Assembly (NCBI GenBank): GCA_003447545.1
Contig: DLYX01000380.1
Location: 1 to 5,119 of the forward strand
DNA: 5,119 bases
Source: Deltaproteobacteria bacterium
GTDB lineage: Bacteria > Desulfobacterota > Binatia > UBA12015
Reading direction: 5' to 3'
Shown: piece by piece, positions 1-5,119 of the stretch
Position numbering within the stretch: position 1 is the first letter of the stretch
How the letters are laid out: every line of letters begins with the position of its first letter
The notes under the pieces: model-generated
Databases searched by the model: none
Told to the model about the DNA's origin: nothing
Seen by the model: the letters and a program-made list of their open reading frames with translations, nothing else
Position numbers and translations under genes: made by a program

Positions 1-367
1 CCTTGCCCCCTTTGGCTACAGAGACCCTTTGTCCGTCCTGCTTGAGGTCGGCGAGTGTTTCGCCGGTATCCGCATCACGCACCAGAGTCCCGACGGGGAC
101 CCGGATGGTCTGATGTTCACCGCCGTGACCGTATTGGTCCTTGCCCCGACCGTGCTCACCGCGGTCCGCGCGAATATGGGGGCGGTACCGGAAGTCGAGC
201 AGGGTGGTCAGTCGCGTGGTTGCTTCGACGAAAATATGTCCGCCGTTGCCGCCATCGCCTCCGGAGGGACCGCCGCGCGGGACAAATTTCTCCCGCCGAA
301 AAGCCACGCATCCGTCTCCGCCGGAACCGGCCGTGACGGAAATCTCCGCCTCATCGACGAATTTCAT
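1..367 (-). CDS. obgE: GTPase Obg/CgtA, N-terminal part (runs off left edge)
   Basis: Partial gene: the first 122 codons are visible and the rest lies beyond position 1. Obg is a GTPase that binds the 50S subunit late in assembly and links ribosome maturation to growth and stress signalling. The protein begins [11 protein letters not shown] and shows the glycine-rich Obg fold: [20 protein letters not shown], then [14 protein letters not shown], then a stretch with [10 protein letters not shown] and a GxxGxGKDxYGxxG-like segment. These are hallmarks of the family's N-terminal domain of about 160 residues. The GTPase domain itself is outside the window. The ATG start is supported by a GGAG (minus strand, 374-377) six bases upstream and by the exact family N-terminus. 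It is third in the order rplU-rpmA-obgE, 61 bases after the rpmA stop, and is probably cotranscribed. I am very sure of the family. Confidence 0.97.
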   Translation of the reverse strand, partial: MKFVDEAEISVTAGSGGDGCVAFRREKFVPRGGPSGGDGGNGGHIFVEATTRLTTLLDFRYRPHIRADRGEHGRGKDQYGHGGEHQTIRVPVGTLVRDADTGETLADLKQDGQRVSVAKGGK

Positions 368-405
368 CAGTGGCTCCGTGGTGGCGAGCGCCAGGCCCGC
401 CGCTC

Positions 406-427
406 AACTCCCTATCACGGGAGAGTT
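406..427 (-). other. Small hairpin between rpmA and obgE
   Basis: On the minus strand, two bases after the rpmA stop codon, CTCCC and GGGAG form a perfect five-base stem around a six-base loop (408-423). The flanking AACT/AGTT can extend it with a small bulge. No T-run follows, so it is not a typical intrinsic terminator. It could stabilise the upstream message or reduce read-through into obgE. A short stem like this also arises by chance. Confidence 0.3.
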
Positions 428-428
428 C

Positions 429-689
429 TCAACCTTCGGCAGGCAGAATGCTGACGCGTTTTTTGTCGCGCCCGACGCGCTCGAAGTGGACAGTGCCATC
501 GACTTTCGCAAAAATGGTGTAGTCCCGGCCCATGCCGACGTTCTTGCCCGGATGGATTCGGGTGCCAAGTTGGCGGACGATGATCGCACCCGCGCGTGCC
601 GGCTGACCCGCGAAGAGCTTGACGCCGCGACGTTGTCCGTTGGAGTCACGCCCGTTGCGTGTGCTGCCCTGTCCCTTTTTATGCGCCAT
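429..689 (-). CDS. rpmA: 50S ribosomal protein L27 (bL27)
   Basis: Complete 86-residue protein, the usual length for bL27. L27 sits near the peptidyl transferase centre of the large subunit, where its N-terminal tail reaches toward the tRNA acceptor ends. The sequence opens with the diagnostic [20 protein letters not shown] and continues with [36 protein letters not shown] and a lysine/arginine-rich end. It starts directly with MAHKK, with no cleavable N-terminal extension of the Firmicutes type. The start is fixed by AGGAG (minus strand, 697-701), seven bases upstream. That site overlaps the rplU stop codon (700-702), so translation of the two genes is probably coupled. Identification is essentially certain. 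Confidence 0.99.
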   Translation of the reverse strand: MAHKKGQGSTRNGRDSNGQRRGVKLFAGQPARAGAIIVRQLGTRIHPGKNVGMGRDYTIFAKVDGTVHFERVGRDKKRVSILPAEG

Positions 690-699
690 GAGTGAGCTC

Positions 700-1011
700 C
701 TATGCGACCGAGTCGATGCGAACCGCAGTATAAGGCTGGCGGTGGCCGTTCAGTTTCTTGAAGGTTTTTCGTCGTTTCTTGTGGAAGACGAGGATTTTCT
801 TGGCCTTGTCCTGTTCGACGATCTTGCCGGCTACCTTGGCGTCTTCGACGAGCGGAGCGCCGATCGACAATCCATCATCGGTGGAACGCAGCAGAACCTC
901 GGGGAATTCGATGTCCGAACCGATCTCTCCCGGGAGTTTTTCGACACGGATGGTTTCTCCGGGTTCGACCTTGTATTGTTTGCCGCCAGTGCGGATGATT
1001 GCGTAAGCCAT
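700..1011 (-). CDS. rplU: 50S ribosomal protein L21 (bL21)
   Basis: Complete 103-residue protein, the same length as E. coli L21. L21 is a structural protein of the large subunit that contacts 23S rRNA. It begins [19 protein letters not shown], matching the family opening, and ends with the characteristic basic loop [20 protein letters not shown] followed by PYTAVRI. An in-frame ATG exists further upstream (1077), but the family N-terminus shows that the ATG at 1011 is the real start. GGTGG lies four bases upstream of it (1016-1020) and AAGGAA lies twelve bases upstream (1024-1029), so the binding site is only moderately good. It is the first gene of rplU-rpmA-obgE, and its TAG stop lies inside the rpmA ribosome binding site. 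Confidence 0.99.
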   Translation of the reverse strand: MAYAIIRTGGKQYKVEPGETIRVEKLPGEIGSDIEFPEVLLRSTDDGLSIGAPLVEDAKVAGKIVEQDKAKKILVFHKKRRKTFKKLNGHRQPYTAVRIDSVA

Positions 1012-1332
1012 TATTCCACCAATTTCCTTCGGAAAACCGAGCTTCCATGGGTTAGCGAACACCCGTGGCCGCGTCAACGGAGGCAGGGATCCCGGTTTGG
1101 GCCGAATCGGGCCGCCTTCGGCACCCGCATGGCTGCCCGTTGTCGCTGAAAAACCTCGGTTTCCGGCGAGATTCCGTCAGCTGGCCCGGGAATTTATACC
1201 CTGCTGGCCTATGGCGCGAAGGTATCCGTCGATGTAACAACCCGGAGGGACTGGCTCACGTTCGGAGAGGTTCGTCGTCGCGGGCATCGAAAAGCGTTCG
1301 CTGGGTCCTCCGATGAGAGTTATGGATCGTAT
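1012..1332. other. Divergent intergenic region, no convincing gene
   Basis: These 321 bases separate the minus-strand ribosomal operon from the plus-strand glutaredoxin-plsX-like unit and must hold the control signals for one or both. Open frames cross it on both strands, but none gives recognisable protein. It contains several small inverted repeats: TCGG-AAAA-CCGA at 1029-1040, close to the rplU binding site, and AAAC-CTCG-GTTT nested within TCGC...GCGA at 1143-1169. It also has an AT-rich patch, AATTTATA, at 1191-1198. I cannot identify a known riboswitch or ribosomal-protein leader motif in it. Confidence 0.6.
1193..1220 (-). promoter_or_regulatory. Possible sigma70-type promoter for rplU-rpmA-obgE
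   Basis: Read on the minus strand, TATAAA (1193-1198) matches five of six bases of the -10 consensus. Sixteen bases upstream lies TTCGCG (1215-1220), which matches only three of six bases of the -35. If used, transcription would start near 1186 and give a leader of about 175 bases before rplU. The weak -35 and GC-rich surroundings make this tentative. The same AT-rich patch read on the plus strand gives TATACC, a poorer -10. Confidence 0.3.
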
Positions 1333-1677
1333 ATGGCGAAAGAAAGTTCAGTTTTACGGGCTTTTTTTCATCTCCGGGTGGCGTTGAGAGCGATGCGAGC
1401 GTTTGGCAGAAAGACCGCAGCTGCGGGAGAGAGGGTCCCGCGGGTCGTTCTCTACGGGAGGCAGGACTGCTGCTTGTGTGACGACGCTCTTCGGGAGCTG
1501 GAGCTGGCCCACGCCTCGGCAACCTTTTCACTCGAAAAGGTCGACGTCGATACCGACCCTGCATTGGCCGAGAAGTACGGCCACGAGGGCCCCGTCGTGG
1601 AGATCGAGGGACGGAAGGCCTTCAAATACGAGGTTTCTCGGCGGAAGTTCCTGCAACTCCTGCGGCGTTTGTCATGA
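1333..1677 (+). CDS. Glutaredoxin-like (DUF836-type) small thiol protein
   Basis: A protein of 114 residues, or 94 if translation starts at the in-frame ATG at 1393. It has the compact thioredoxin-fold pattern of the glutaredoxin-like DUF836 family (PF05768). A beta strand VPRVVLYGRQ leads to the dithiol motif C46-C-L-C49, a helix follows, then VDVDTDPALAEKYG, then GPVVEIEG carrying the cis-proline (P87), and a final basic helix. Proteins of this type are small cytosolic proteins presumed to do thiol-disulfide exchange; their partners are mostly unknown. The start is uncertain: at 1333 the nearest purine-rich stretch (GAGAG, 1315-1319) is thirteen bases away, and at 1393 a GAGAG is only two bases away. 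The shorter form matches the family length better. The TGA stop overlaps the ATG of the plsX-like gene (ATGA at 1674-1677), so the two genes are probably translationally coupled. Confidence 0.8.
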   Translation: MAKESSVLRAFFHLRVALRAMRAFGRKTAAAGERVPRVVLYGRQDCCLCDDALRELELAHASATFSLEKVDVDTDPALAEKYGHEGPVVEIEGRKAFKYEVSRRKFLQLLRRLS

Positions 1678-2675
1678 GGGCACGGGTTGCTCTCGACGCG
1701 ATGGGAGGGGACTTCGGACCTGAAGCTGCGGTTCGCGCCGCCTGCGCCTTGTCTCTGGAAACGGATATCGAGACGATTCTCGTGGGCGATGAAACGGATT
1801 TGCAGCAACTGCTTGACCGGGAACCCTACGATCCTGCGCGAGTGACGGTCCGGCATGCCGCCTCGTGGGTCAGCCCCGAGGAAGACCCCCTTCGAGCCAT
1901 GCGTCGCAAGAAGAACTCCATGGCTCTCGCGGGCAGCATGGTCGGCGAGGGGGAAGCCGATGCGCTGGTCACGGCGGGAAGCCGGGAAGCCTGTCTGTTG
2001 ACCCTGCAGAAATATTTCAGACGTTTGCCCGGAATCGTTCCGGGATTCGGATTCGTCTTTGCCGGGAGCCATAAGCGTCGGTCCGAGAATGCTTTGGCAC
2101 TGTTGGTCGATGTGGGCGCCAACGATCATTGCCGTCCGCGCGACTTGATGGCTTTCGCTGCGATGGGCGCGGCCTACGTTCGAGCTGTGGCCTCGTTAGA
2201 GAGGCCGCGGGTGGGCATATTGGCAAGTCCTCCGGGGGCCAAATCTTCTGAATCGCTGCCAGAGACGCTGCTGGCGACGCTCGTGGCCGCCGAGGATTTC
2301 GAATTTGTCGGCGTCGTGGAAGAGCCCGATTTATTCGGCGGCCTGGTGGACGTTGCCGTATGCGAGGGGCGCACGGGCCGGTCTGTCATGCGTGGAATTG
2401 AGGATCGCGCGGCAGAGGCCCCGCCGGGGAGCGATAGCCGGACGCGCGCCCTCTGGCGTCATCGTCCGTGGGCTCGGGATGATGGGAAGCCTCAGGCACT
2501 TGTGGAGCGTATAAATTATGGCGGATCGCCAGCGCTCGGATTTTCACAGGTCTGCATCCACGCACACCGCCAATCGCAGACGCCGGCCTTGCGAAATGCT
2601 GTTGTTCAGGCGGCACTCCTTGTTCGGGGGCAGTTTCCGGCATCGGCGCGGCAGGCTGTGGCGGCGCTGCGATGA
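1674..2675 (+). CDS. PlsX-family phosphate acyltransferase, divergent motifs
   Basis: At 333 residues it has the normal length of PlsX, which converts acyl-ACP and phosphate to acyl-phosphate, the acyl donor for glycerol-3-phosphate acylation by PlsY. The family is clear from LDAMGGDFGP (7-16), the RAMRRKKNSM segment, VDVGAN (145-150), the FAAMGAAYV helix, RPRVGIL, and YGGSPALGF (282-290). Several signature stretches are changed, however: usual SAGNTGA reads TAGSREA (100-106), usual LLNIGEE reads ILASPPG (182-188), usual CDGFTGN reads CEGRTGR (230-236), and usual IAHGRS reads HAHRQS (296-301). The region between 237 and 280, normally amphipathic helices thought to touch the membrane, is hydrophilic here. 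I infer a PlsX relative with lost or altered activity, so no gene symbol is given. It overlaps its upstream and downstream neighbours by four bases each. A canonical plsX may exist elsewhere in the genome. Confidence 0.85.
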   Translation: MRARVALDAMGGDFGPEAAVRAACALSLETDIETILVGDETDLQQLLDREPYDPARVTVRHAASWVSPEEDPLRAMRRKKNSMALAGSMVGEGEADALVTAGSREACLLTLQKYFRRLPGIVPGFGFVFAGSHKRRSENALALLVDVGANDHCRPRDLMAFAAMGAAYVRAVASLERPRVGILASPPGAKSSESLPETLLATLVAAEDFEFVGVVEEPDLFGGLVDVAVCEGRTGRSVMRGIEDRAAEAPPGSDSRTRALWRHRPWARDDGKPQALVERINYGGSPALGFSQVCIHAHRQSQTPALRNAVVQAALLVRGQFPASARQAVAALR

Positions 2676-3712
2676 GTTTGCCCGCGAGTCTTTCCGACGC
2701 GACGCATGACAGTCGCTCACCCGCCCGGGTCGCCTTTCGACTGGACCTCGACAAGACCTACCTGGCGACTCGCTTTGAAAGTTTGCGAGGGCTTCTTCGG
2801 ATTCCCTTTGAGGAGGCCGCGGACAAGAAGCACCTTCCAGGTGTGCCGGAGTTGGTCCAGGCTCTGCGGCGGGTTGCCGAAGCGCAGGCTCTGGGCCCGC
2901 AGGTATTTTTTCTCTCGGCCAGTCCTCCGCAATTGGAGAATGTGATCCGGGAAAAGTTGGCCAACGATGGTGTTGCCTTCGACGGCATCATCTTCAAGGA
3001 CCAATTACGCAATCTGGTTCGGGGACATTGGCGGAGCTTGCGCGAGCAGGTCGGCTACAAGCTGGTGGAGTTGCTCGAGAGTCGAGCCGCTGGAGACCGT
3101 CCCCCCTACGAGGTTCTTTTCGGCGACGATTGGGAAAGTGATCCGGTGATCTACTCTCTCTATGCCGACATTCTCAACGGGAGACTGGATGCTTCGGCAT
3201 TGGGCCGCTCTCTGGATCGTTTGAGCGTCGGCCGTCGGCAGCGTGAGCGCATCCTCGCGGCGGTCGAGTCTCTGGGGATCGAGCCCGAGAGCCCGGAAGT
3301 CGTCGAGCGAATCTACATTCGGTTGGAAAAGCGCACACCACCTTCGGCCTTCCATGTCTTTGGTTCCCGTCTCGTGCCGACGTTCAATTATCTTCAGACG
3401 GCTGCGGTTCTCTTCGAAAACAACCGGATGGACCTGGCGGGCGTGTCCGCTGTTGCCTCCGCGTTGCGCGAGGCGACCGGAGTCGGGGAGGATAGTTTGC
3501 GAACTTCGCTTGATGACCTCGCTCGCCGAGGCTGTCTTGGGTTGGGGTCGAGAAGTCGCCTGCTGCGCCATCTCGAGAAAGAGGGGCTTTCGCGCCGAAC
3601 CCCGCATGAAAAGCAGATCCGCGAGCGCCTGCGCGCGACGAGGGAACGGTGGCGTCGCATCCCGGAGCGCCGATTCGACCCGGTAGATTACGATAAACTT
3701 CTGGGGGAGTAG
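2672..3712 (+). CDS. HAD-fold App1/DUF2183-like phosphatase with C-terminal extension
   Basis: A 346-residue protein with all four HAD-superfamily motifs. Motif I is D25-L-D27-K-T (nucleophile and acid/base aspartates). Motif II lies in FFLSASPPQL (79-88), with a serine at 82 or 84. Motif III is the lysine of GYKL (K130). Motif IV is GDDWESD (151-157), with D152, D153 and D157 for the metal. The layout around these, especially LSASPPQ and GDD..SD..IY, resembles the App1 catalytic domain (DUF2183, PF09949), whose yeast member is a Mg2+-dependent phosphatidate phosphatase. Residues 215-346 lie outside that domain: a helical segment near 255-290 that could be winged-helix-like, then a strongly basic tail. 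No signal peptide or membrane segment is visible. It starts within the stop of the plsX-like gene (ATGA at 2672-2675), so coupled translation replaces a strong binding site. The substrate is unproven; a phospholipid or other phosphoester is plausible. Confidence 0.75.
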   Translation: MSLPASLSDATHDSRSPARVAFRLDLDKTYLATRFESLRGLLRIPFEEAADKKHLPGVPELVQALRRVAEAQALGPQVFFLSASPPQLENVIREKLANDGVAFDGIIFKDQLRNLVRGHWRSLREQVGYKLVELLESRAAGDRPPYEVLFGDDWESDPVIYSLYADILNGRLDASALGRSLDRLSVGRRQRERILAAVESLGIEPESPEVVERIYIRLEKRTPPSAFHVFGSRLVPTFNYLQTAAVLFENNRMDLAGVSAVASALREATGVGEDSLRTSLDDLARRGCLGLGSRSRLLRHLEKEGLSRRTPHEKQIRERLRATRERWRRIPERRFDPVDYDKLLGE

Positions 3713-3736
3713 AAAGCTTGCAGCGAGAGTCCGGTT

Positions 3737-4891
3737 TCAGGCCGTGACCCGGGCGGGGGCCGCTGCCGCCAGAAGTTGTACGGCTTCCGTATCCCCGAGT
3801 TGTTGGCGGAGGGCGTCGACCGTCGACTGCAGATTGACGAGCTTTGCCTGATTCGCCATTGCGCGAAACCGGACCTGATTTTCTTCGACGAAACGATTGA
3901 TGACCTCGAGGGAAACCCATTCCAGTCCCGAGAAATCAATCGTCACGTGTACGAAGCCGGACTGCAGAGCTTCACCTACGCGCTCGAGCAGCTTTCGGGC
4001 TCCGCGCAGGTCGAGTGTGCCGGCGACGGCGACGTCGAGGGTTCGGAGAGTCGAATCGCTGGCCGCGCGGACCTCCAACCAGGCTTTGGGTGGCTGTTGT
4101 TGCAGATCGGGCGCGACAGGCAACATGGCCTGACGGCGCGAGGTTTTGCGTCGCCGGTTCAAAGCGCAGAGGATCTGCATCGTGGTGGTATAATGCCCGC
4201 GAGTTTCGAGCGGAGTTTCCTTTCGCTGTCGATAGCCAGCCGCCATTGTCTCGCGTGTCTTTCCGGAAGGCCAAAGGGACCTTCGCCAGATCTCCCGGTG
4301 CCGAACGAGCTTGTTATGCAACCAGTCCATCCCGTTCTGGCGATTCTCGGCAGTCATCAAGGACGATACATTCTTCTCATTCTGGTGGAGGCGGGGAATG
4401 GCGACCAGGGCTTGGCGGAGGAACTGCATGGTCCTCTCGAATACGCCCTCATCATCCCCGGCTACCCCGAGCTCCAGGTCCATGATGGTGGCCATGCCGA
4501 GACCGCGGGCGCGCCGCAAGCTCATGATCAAGGCTTGTTGCTCATCTGTCGACGCCTGGAGGCCGTTGCCGAGCGCGCTCCTCAGAAAGCCTTCCCGTCG
4601 CAGCTCGATCCCGACGCAACCGGCCCGGGCGGCCTCGTCGATGAGCCCTTTATGAAAGACGGCCTCCAACTGCAGCGGGAGGATCAGGTTTCGTGCCGGG
4701 CCTTTGATGGCATGAATCACTTTCAGCGCGAAAGTGGCATCGAGAGGGCCTGCCGTGTCGATGCGGCAAGTACCCGGTCCTGCGAACTCGCCGATTTCTC
4801 GCGCGATTTCATGGGCCGAACGGTCTTCGCCGGATTCGGTTTTTCGCGGAATTTGGCAGCAATTCTCGGGGTCAAACAGGTCGGAGGCCAT
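3737..4891 (-). CDS. Radical-SAM-like (cluster-less) domain fused to STAS-like domain
   Basis: A 384-residue protein from the ATG at 4891. Residues 24-180 follow the pattern of a radical SAM barrel: [10 protein letters not shown], then LDATFAL (50-56) where DDTF-type motifs sit, then [11 protein letters not shown] (87-97), then [11 protein letters not shown], and [17 protein letters not shown] (142-158), resembling the G.PG.T.E..T..F segment. Residues 187-250 ([10 protein letters not shown] onward) resemble the tail of B12-type radical SAM proteins. The CxxxCxxC cluster motif is absent; only C11-C12 stand near its expected place. Residues 271-367 form a STAS-like domain ([12 protein letters not shown], then [20 protein letters not shown]), as in anti-sigma factor antagonists. 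No good ribosome binding site precedes 4891. An ATG at 4966 has GGAAGG ten bases upstream, and the frame stays open to 5044, so the start is uncertain. The gene converges on the HAD gene with 24 bases between the stops and no obvious terminator. Catalysis is unlikely; a scaffold or regulatory role is inferred. Confidence 0.6.
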   Translation of the reverse strand: MASDLFDPENCCQIPRKTESGEDRSAHEIAREIGEFAGPGTCRIDTAGPLDATFALKVIHAIKGPARNLILPLQLEAVFHKGLIDEAARAGCVGIELRREGFLRSALGNGLQASTDEQQALIMSLRRARGLGMATIMDLELGVAGDDEGVFERTMQFLRQALVAIPRLHQNEKNVSSLMTAENRQNGMDWLHNKLVRHREIWRRSLWPSGKTRETMAAGYRQRKETPLETRGHYTTTMQILCALNRRRKTSRRQAMLPVAPDLQQQPPKAWLEVRAASDSTLRTLDVAVAGTLDLRGARKLLERVGEALQSGFVHVTIDFSGLEWVSLEVINRFVEENQVRFRAMANQAKLVNLQSTVDALRQQLGDTEAVQLLAAAAPARVTA

Positions 4892-4962
4892 GGCTGGAGT
4901 GTATGGTGGGCGCTTCCGGCAAGCAACGTCCGCGTACGTGTTTCTCGCTCGCATGCAGAAAA

Positions 4963-4988
4963 CCATCCGAGCGGGGCCTTCCGGATGG
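4963..4988. repeat. Inverted repeat in the divergent STAS-fusion/yebC region
   Basis: CCATCCG and CGGATGG form perfect seven-base arms around a twelve-base centre, in the 141-base gap between two divergent genes. The size would suit an operator or a leader hairpin of yebC. Arms this short are expected several times by chance in 5 kb, so the position is the only real support. Confidence 0.25.
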
Positions 4989-5017
4989 AATTTCTCGCCT
5001 TCGTTGTTAGGGTTCGC

Positions 5018-5024
5018 GGGGGAG
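5018..5024 (+). promoter_or_regulatory. Ribosome binding site of yebC
   Basis: GGGGGAG lies eight bases before the ATG at 5033. It is the strongest plus-strand ribosome binding site in the window and fixes the yebC start. Confidence 0.8.
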
Positions 5025-5032
5025 TATCGAAC

Positions 5033-5119
5033 ATGTCGGGACATTCAAAGTGGAGTACAATCAAGCACAAGAAGGCTGCCAAGGACGCGAAGCGTGGCAA
5101 GATCTTCACCAAGCTGATT
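5033..5119 (+). CDS. yebC: YebC/TACO1-family protein, N-terminus (runs off right edge)
   Basis: Only the first 29 codons are present. They begin [20 protein letters not shown] and continue RGKIFTKLI, the nearly invariant opening of the YebC/TACO1 family, whose full length is about 245 residues. Members were long annotated as transcriptional regulators (PmpR type). More recent work ties the family to translation, helping ribosomes through difficult stretches such as proline runs, as mitochondrial TACO1 does. The start is fixed by the conserved MSGHSKW and the GGGGGAG at 5018-5024. In many bacteria yebC is followed by ruvC-ruvA-ruvB, which would lie beyond the window. It is divergent from the STAS-fusion gene, with the promoter presumably in 4892-5017, where I see no clear -35/-10 pair. 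Confidence 0.97.
   Translation, partial: MSGHSKWSTIKHKKAAKDAKRGKIFTKLI

Noticed and set aside
619..1149. 176-residue open frame on the plus strand
   Set aside because: It lies antisense to rplU and the start of rpmA, both certain genes, and its translation resembles no family.
1362..1368. Run of seven T residues that could mark an intrinsic terminator
   Set aside because: No GC-rich stem precedes it, and it lies inside or at the start of the glutaredoxin-like gene.
1452..2129. 225-residue open frame on the minus strand
   Set aside because: It is antisense to the glutaredoxin-like and plsX-like genes, whose proteins are recognisable; a product of GC-rich codon bias.
2392..2515. Possible frameshift in the plsX-like gene, because this stretch is unusually hydrophilic
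   Set aside because: The spacing between the flanking family motifs is normal and the frame resumes correctly at YGGSPALGF, so a double compensating error would be needed; neither other frame gives clear PlsX sequence.
3005..3607. 200-residue open frame on the minus strand
   Set aside because: It is antisense to the HAD gene, which carries all four HAD motifs in its own frame.
3713..3736. Possible bidirectional terminator between convergent genes
   Set aside because: The 24-base gap has no stem of useful length and no T-run on either strand.
4015..4485. 156-residue open frame on the plus strand
   Set aside because: It is opposite the radical-SAM-like/STAS gene and is low-complexity and arginine-rich, with no family resemblance.

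Overview
The window looks like chromosomal housekeeping DNA from a GC-rich (roughly 60% by eye) Gram-negative-type bacterium. The gene order and protein flavour suggest a deltaproteobacterial or Myxococcota-like lineage, but no rRNA or lineage marker is present, so this is inference only. It contains no mobile element, CRISPR array, tRNA or rRNA gene.

Layout. (1) Positions 1-1011, minus strand: the conserved cluster rplU (L21) - rpmA (L27) - obgE. Each of the three has a recognisable ribosome binding site, and obgE runs off the left edge. (2) Positions 1012-1332: a divergent intergenic region with a possible weak promoter and leader for the ribosomal operon. (3) Positions 1333-3712, plus strand: a tightly coupled three-gene unit with two ATGA start/stop overlaps. 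It encodes a small glutaredoxin-like protein, a PlsX-family protein whose signature motifs are heavily altered, and a HAD-fold protein of the App1/DUF2183 (phosphatidate phosphatase-like) type with an extra C-terminal region. (4) Positions 3737-4891, minus strand, convergent with the previous unit: an unusual protein. Its N-terminal two thirds resembles a radical SAM barrel without the [4Fe-4S] cysteine motif, and its C-terminus is a STAS-like domain. (5) Positions 5033-5119, plus strand: the first 29 codons of a YebC/TACO1-family gene with a strong ribosome binding site.

How the genes may work together. rplU, rpmA and obgE form the usual ribosome-assembly operon, and YebC is another translation-associated factor. 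The 1333-3712 unit is the least ordinary part. PlsX normally makes acyl-phosphate, the acyl donor for lysophosphatidic acid synthesis, while App1-type HAD enzymes remove phosphate from phosphatidic acid. A PlsX relative with a damaged active site, coupled to an App1-like phosphatase and a dithiol protein, could be a lipid-phosphate or redox-linked module. That link is inference from adjacency and family membership. The radical-SAM-like/STAS fusion is the second item worth pursuing.
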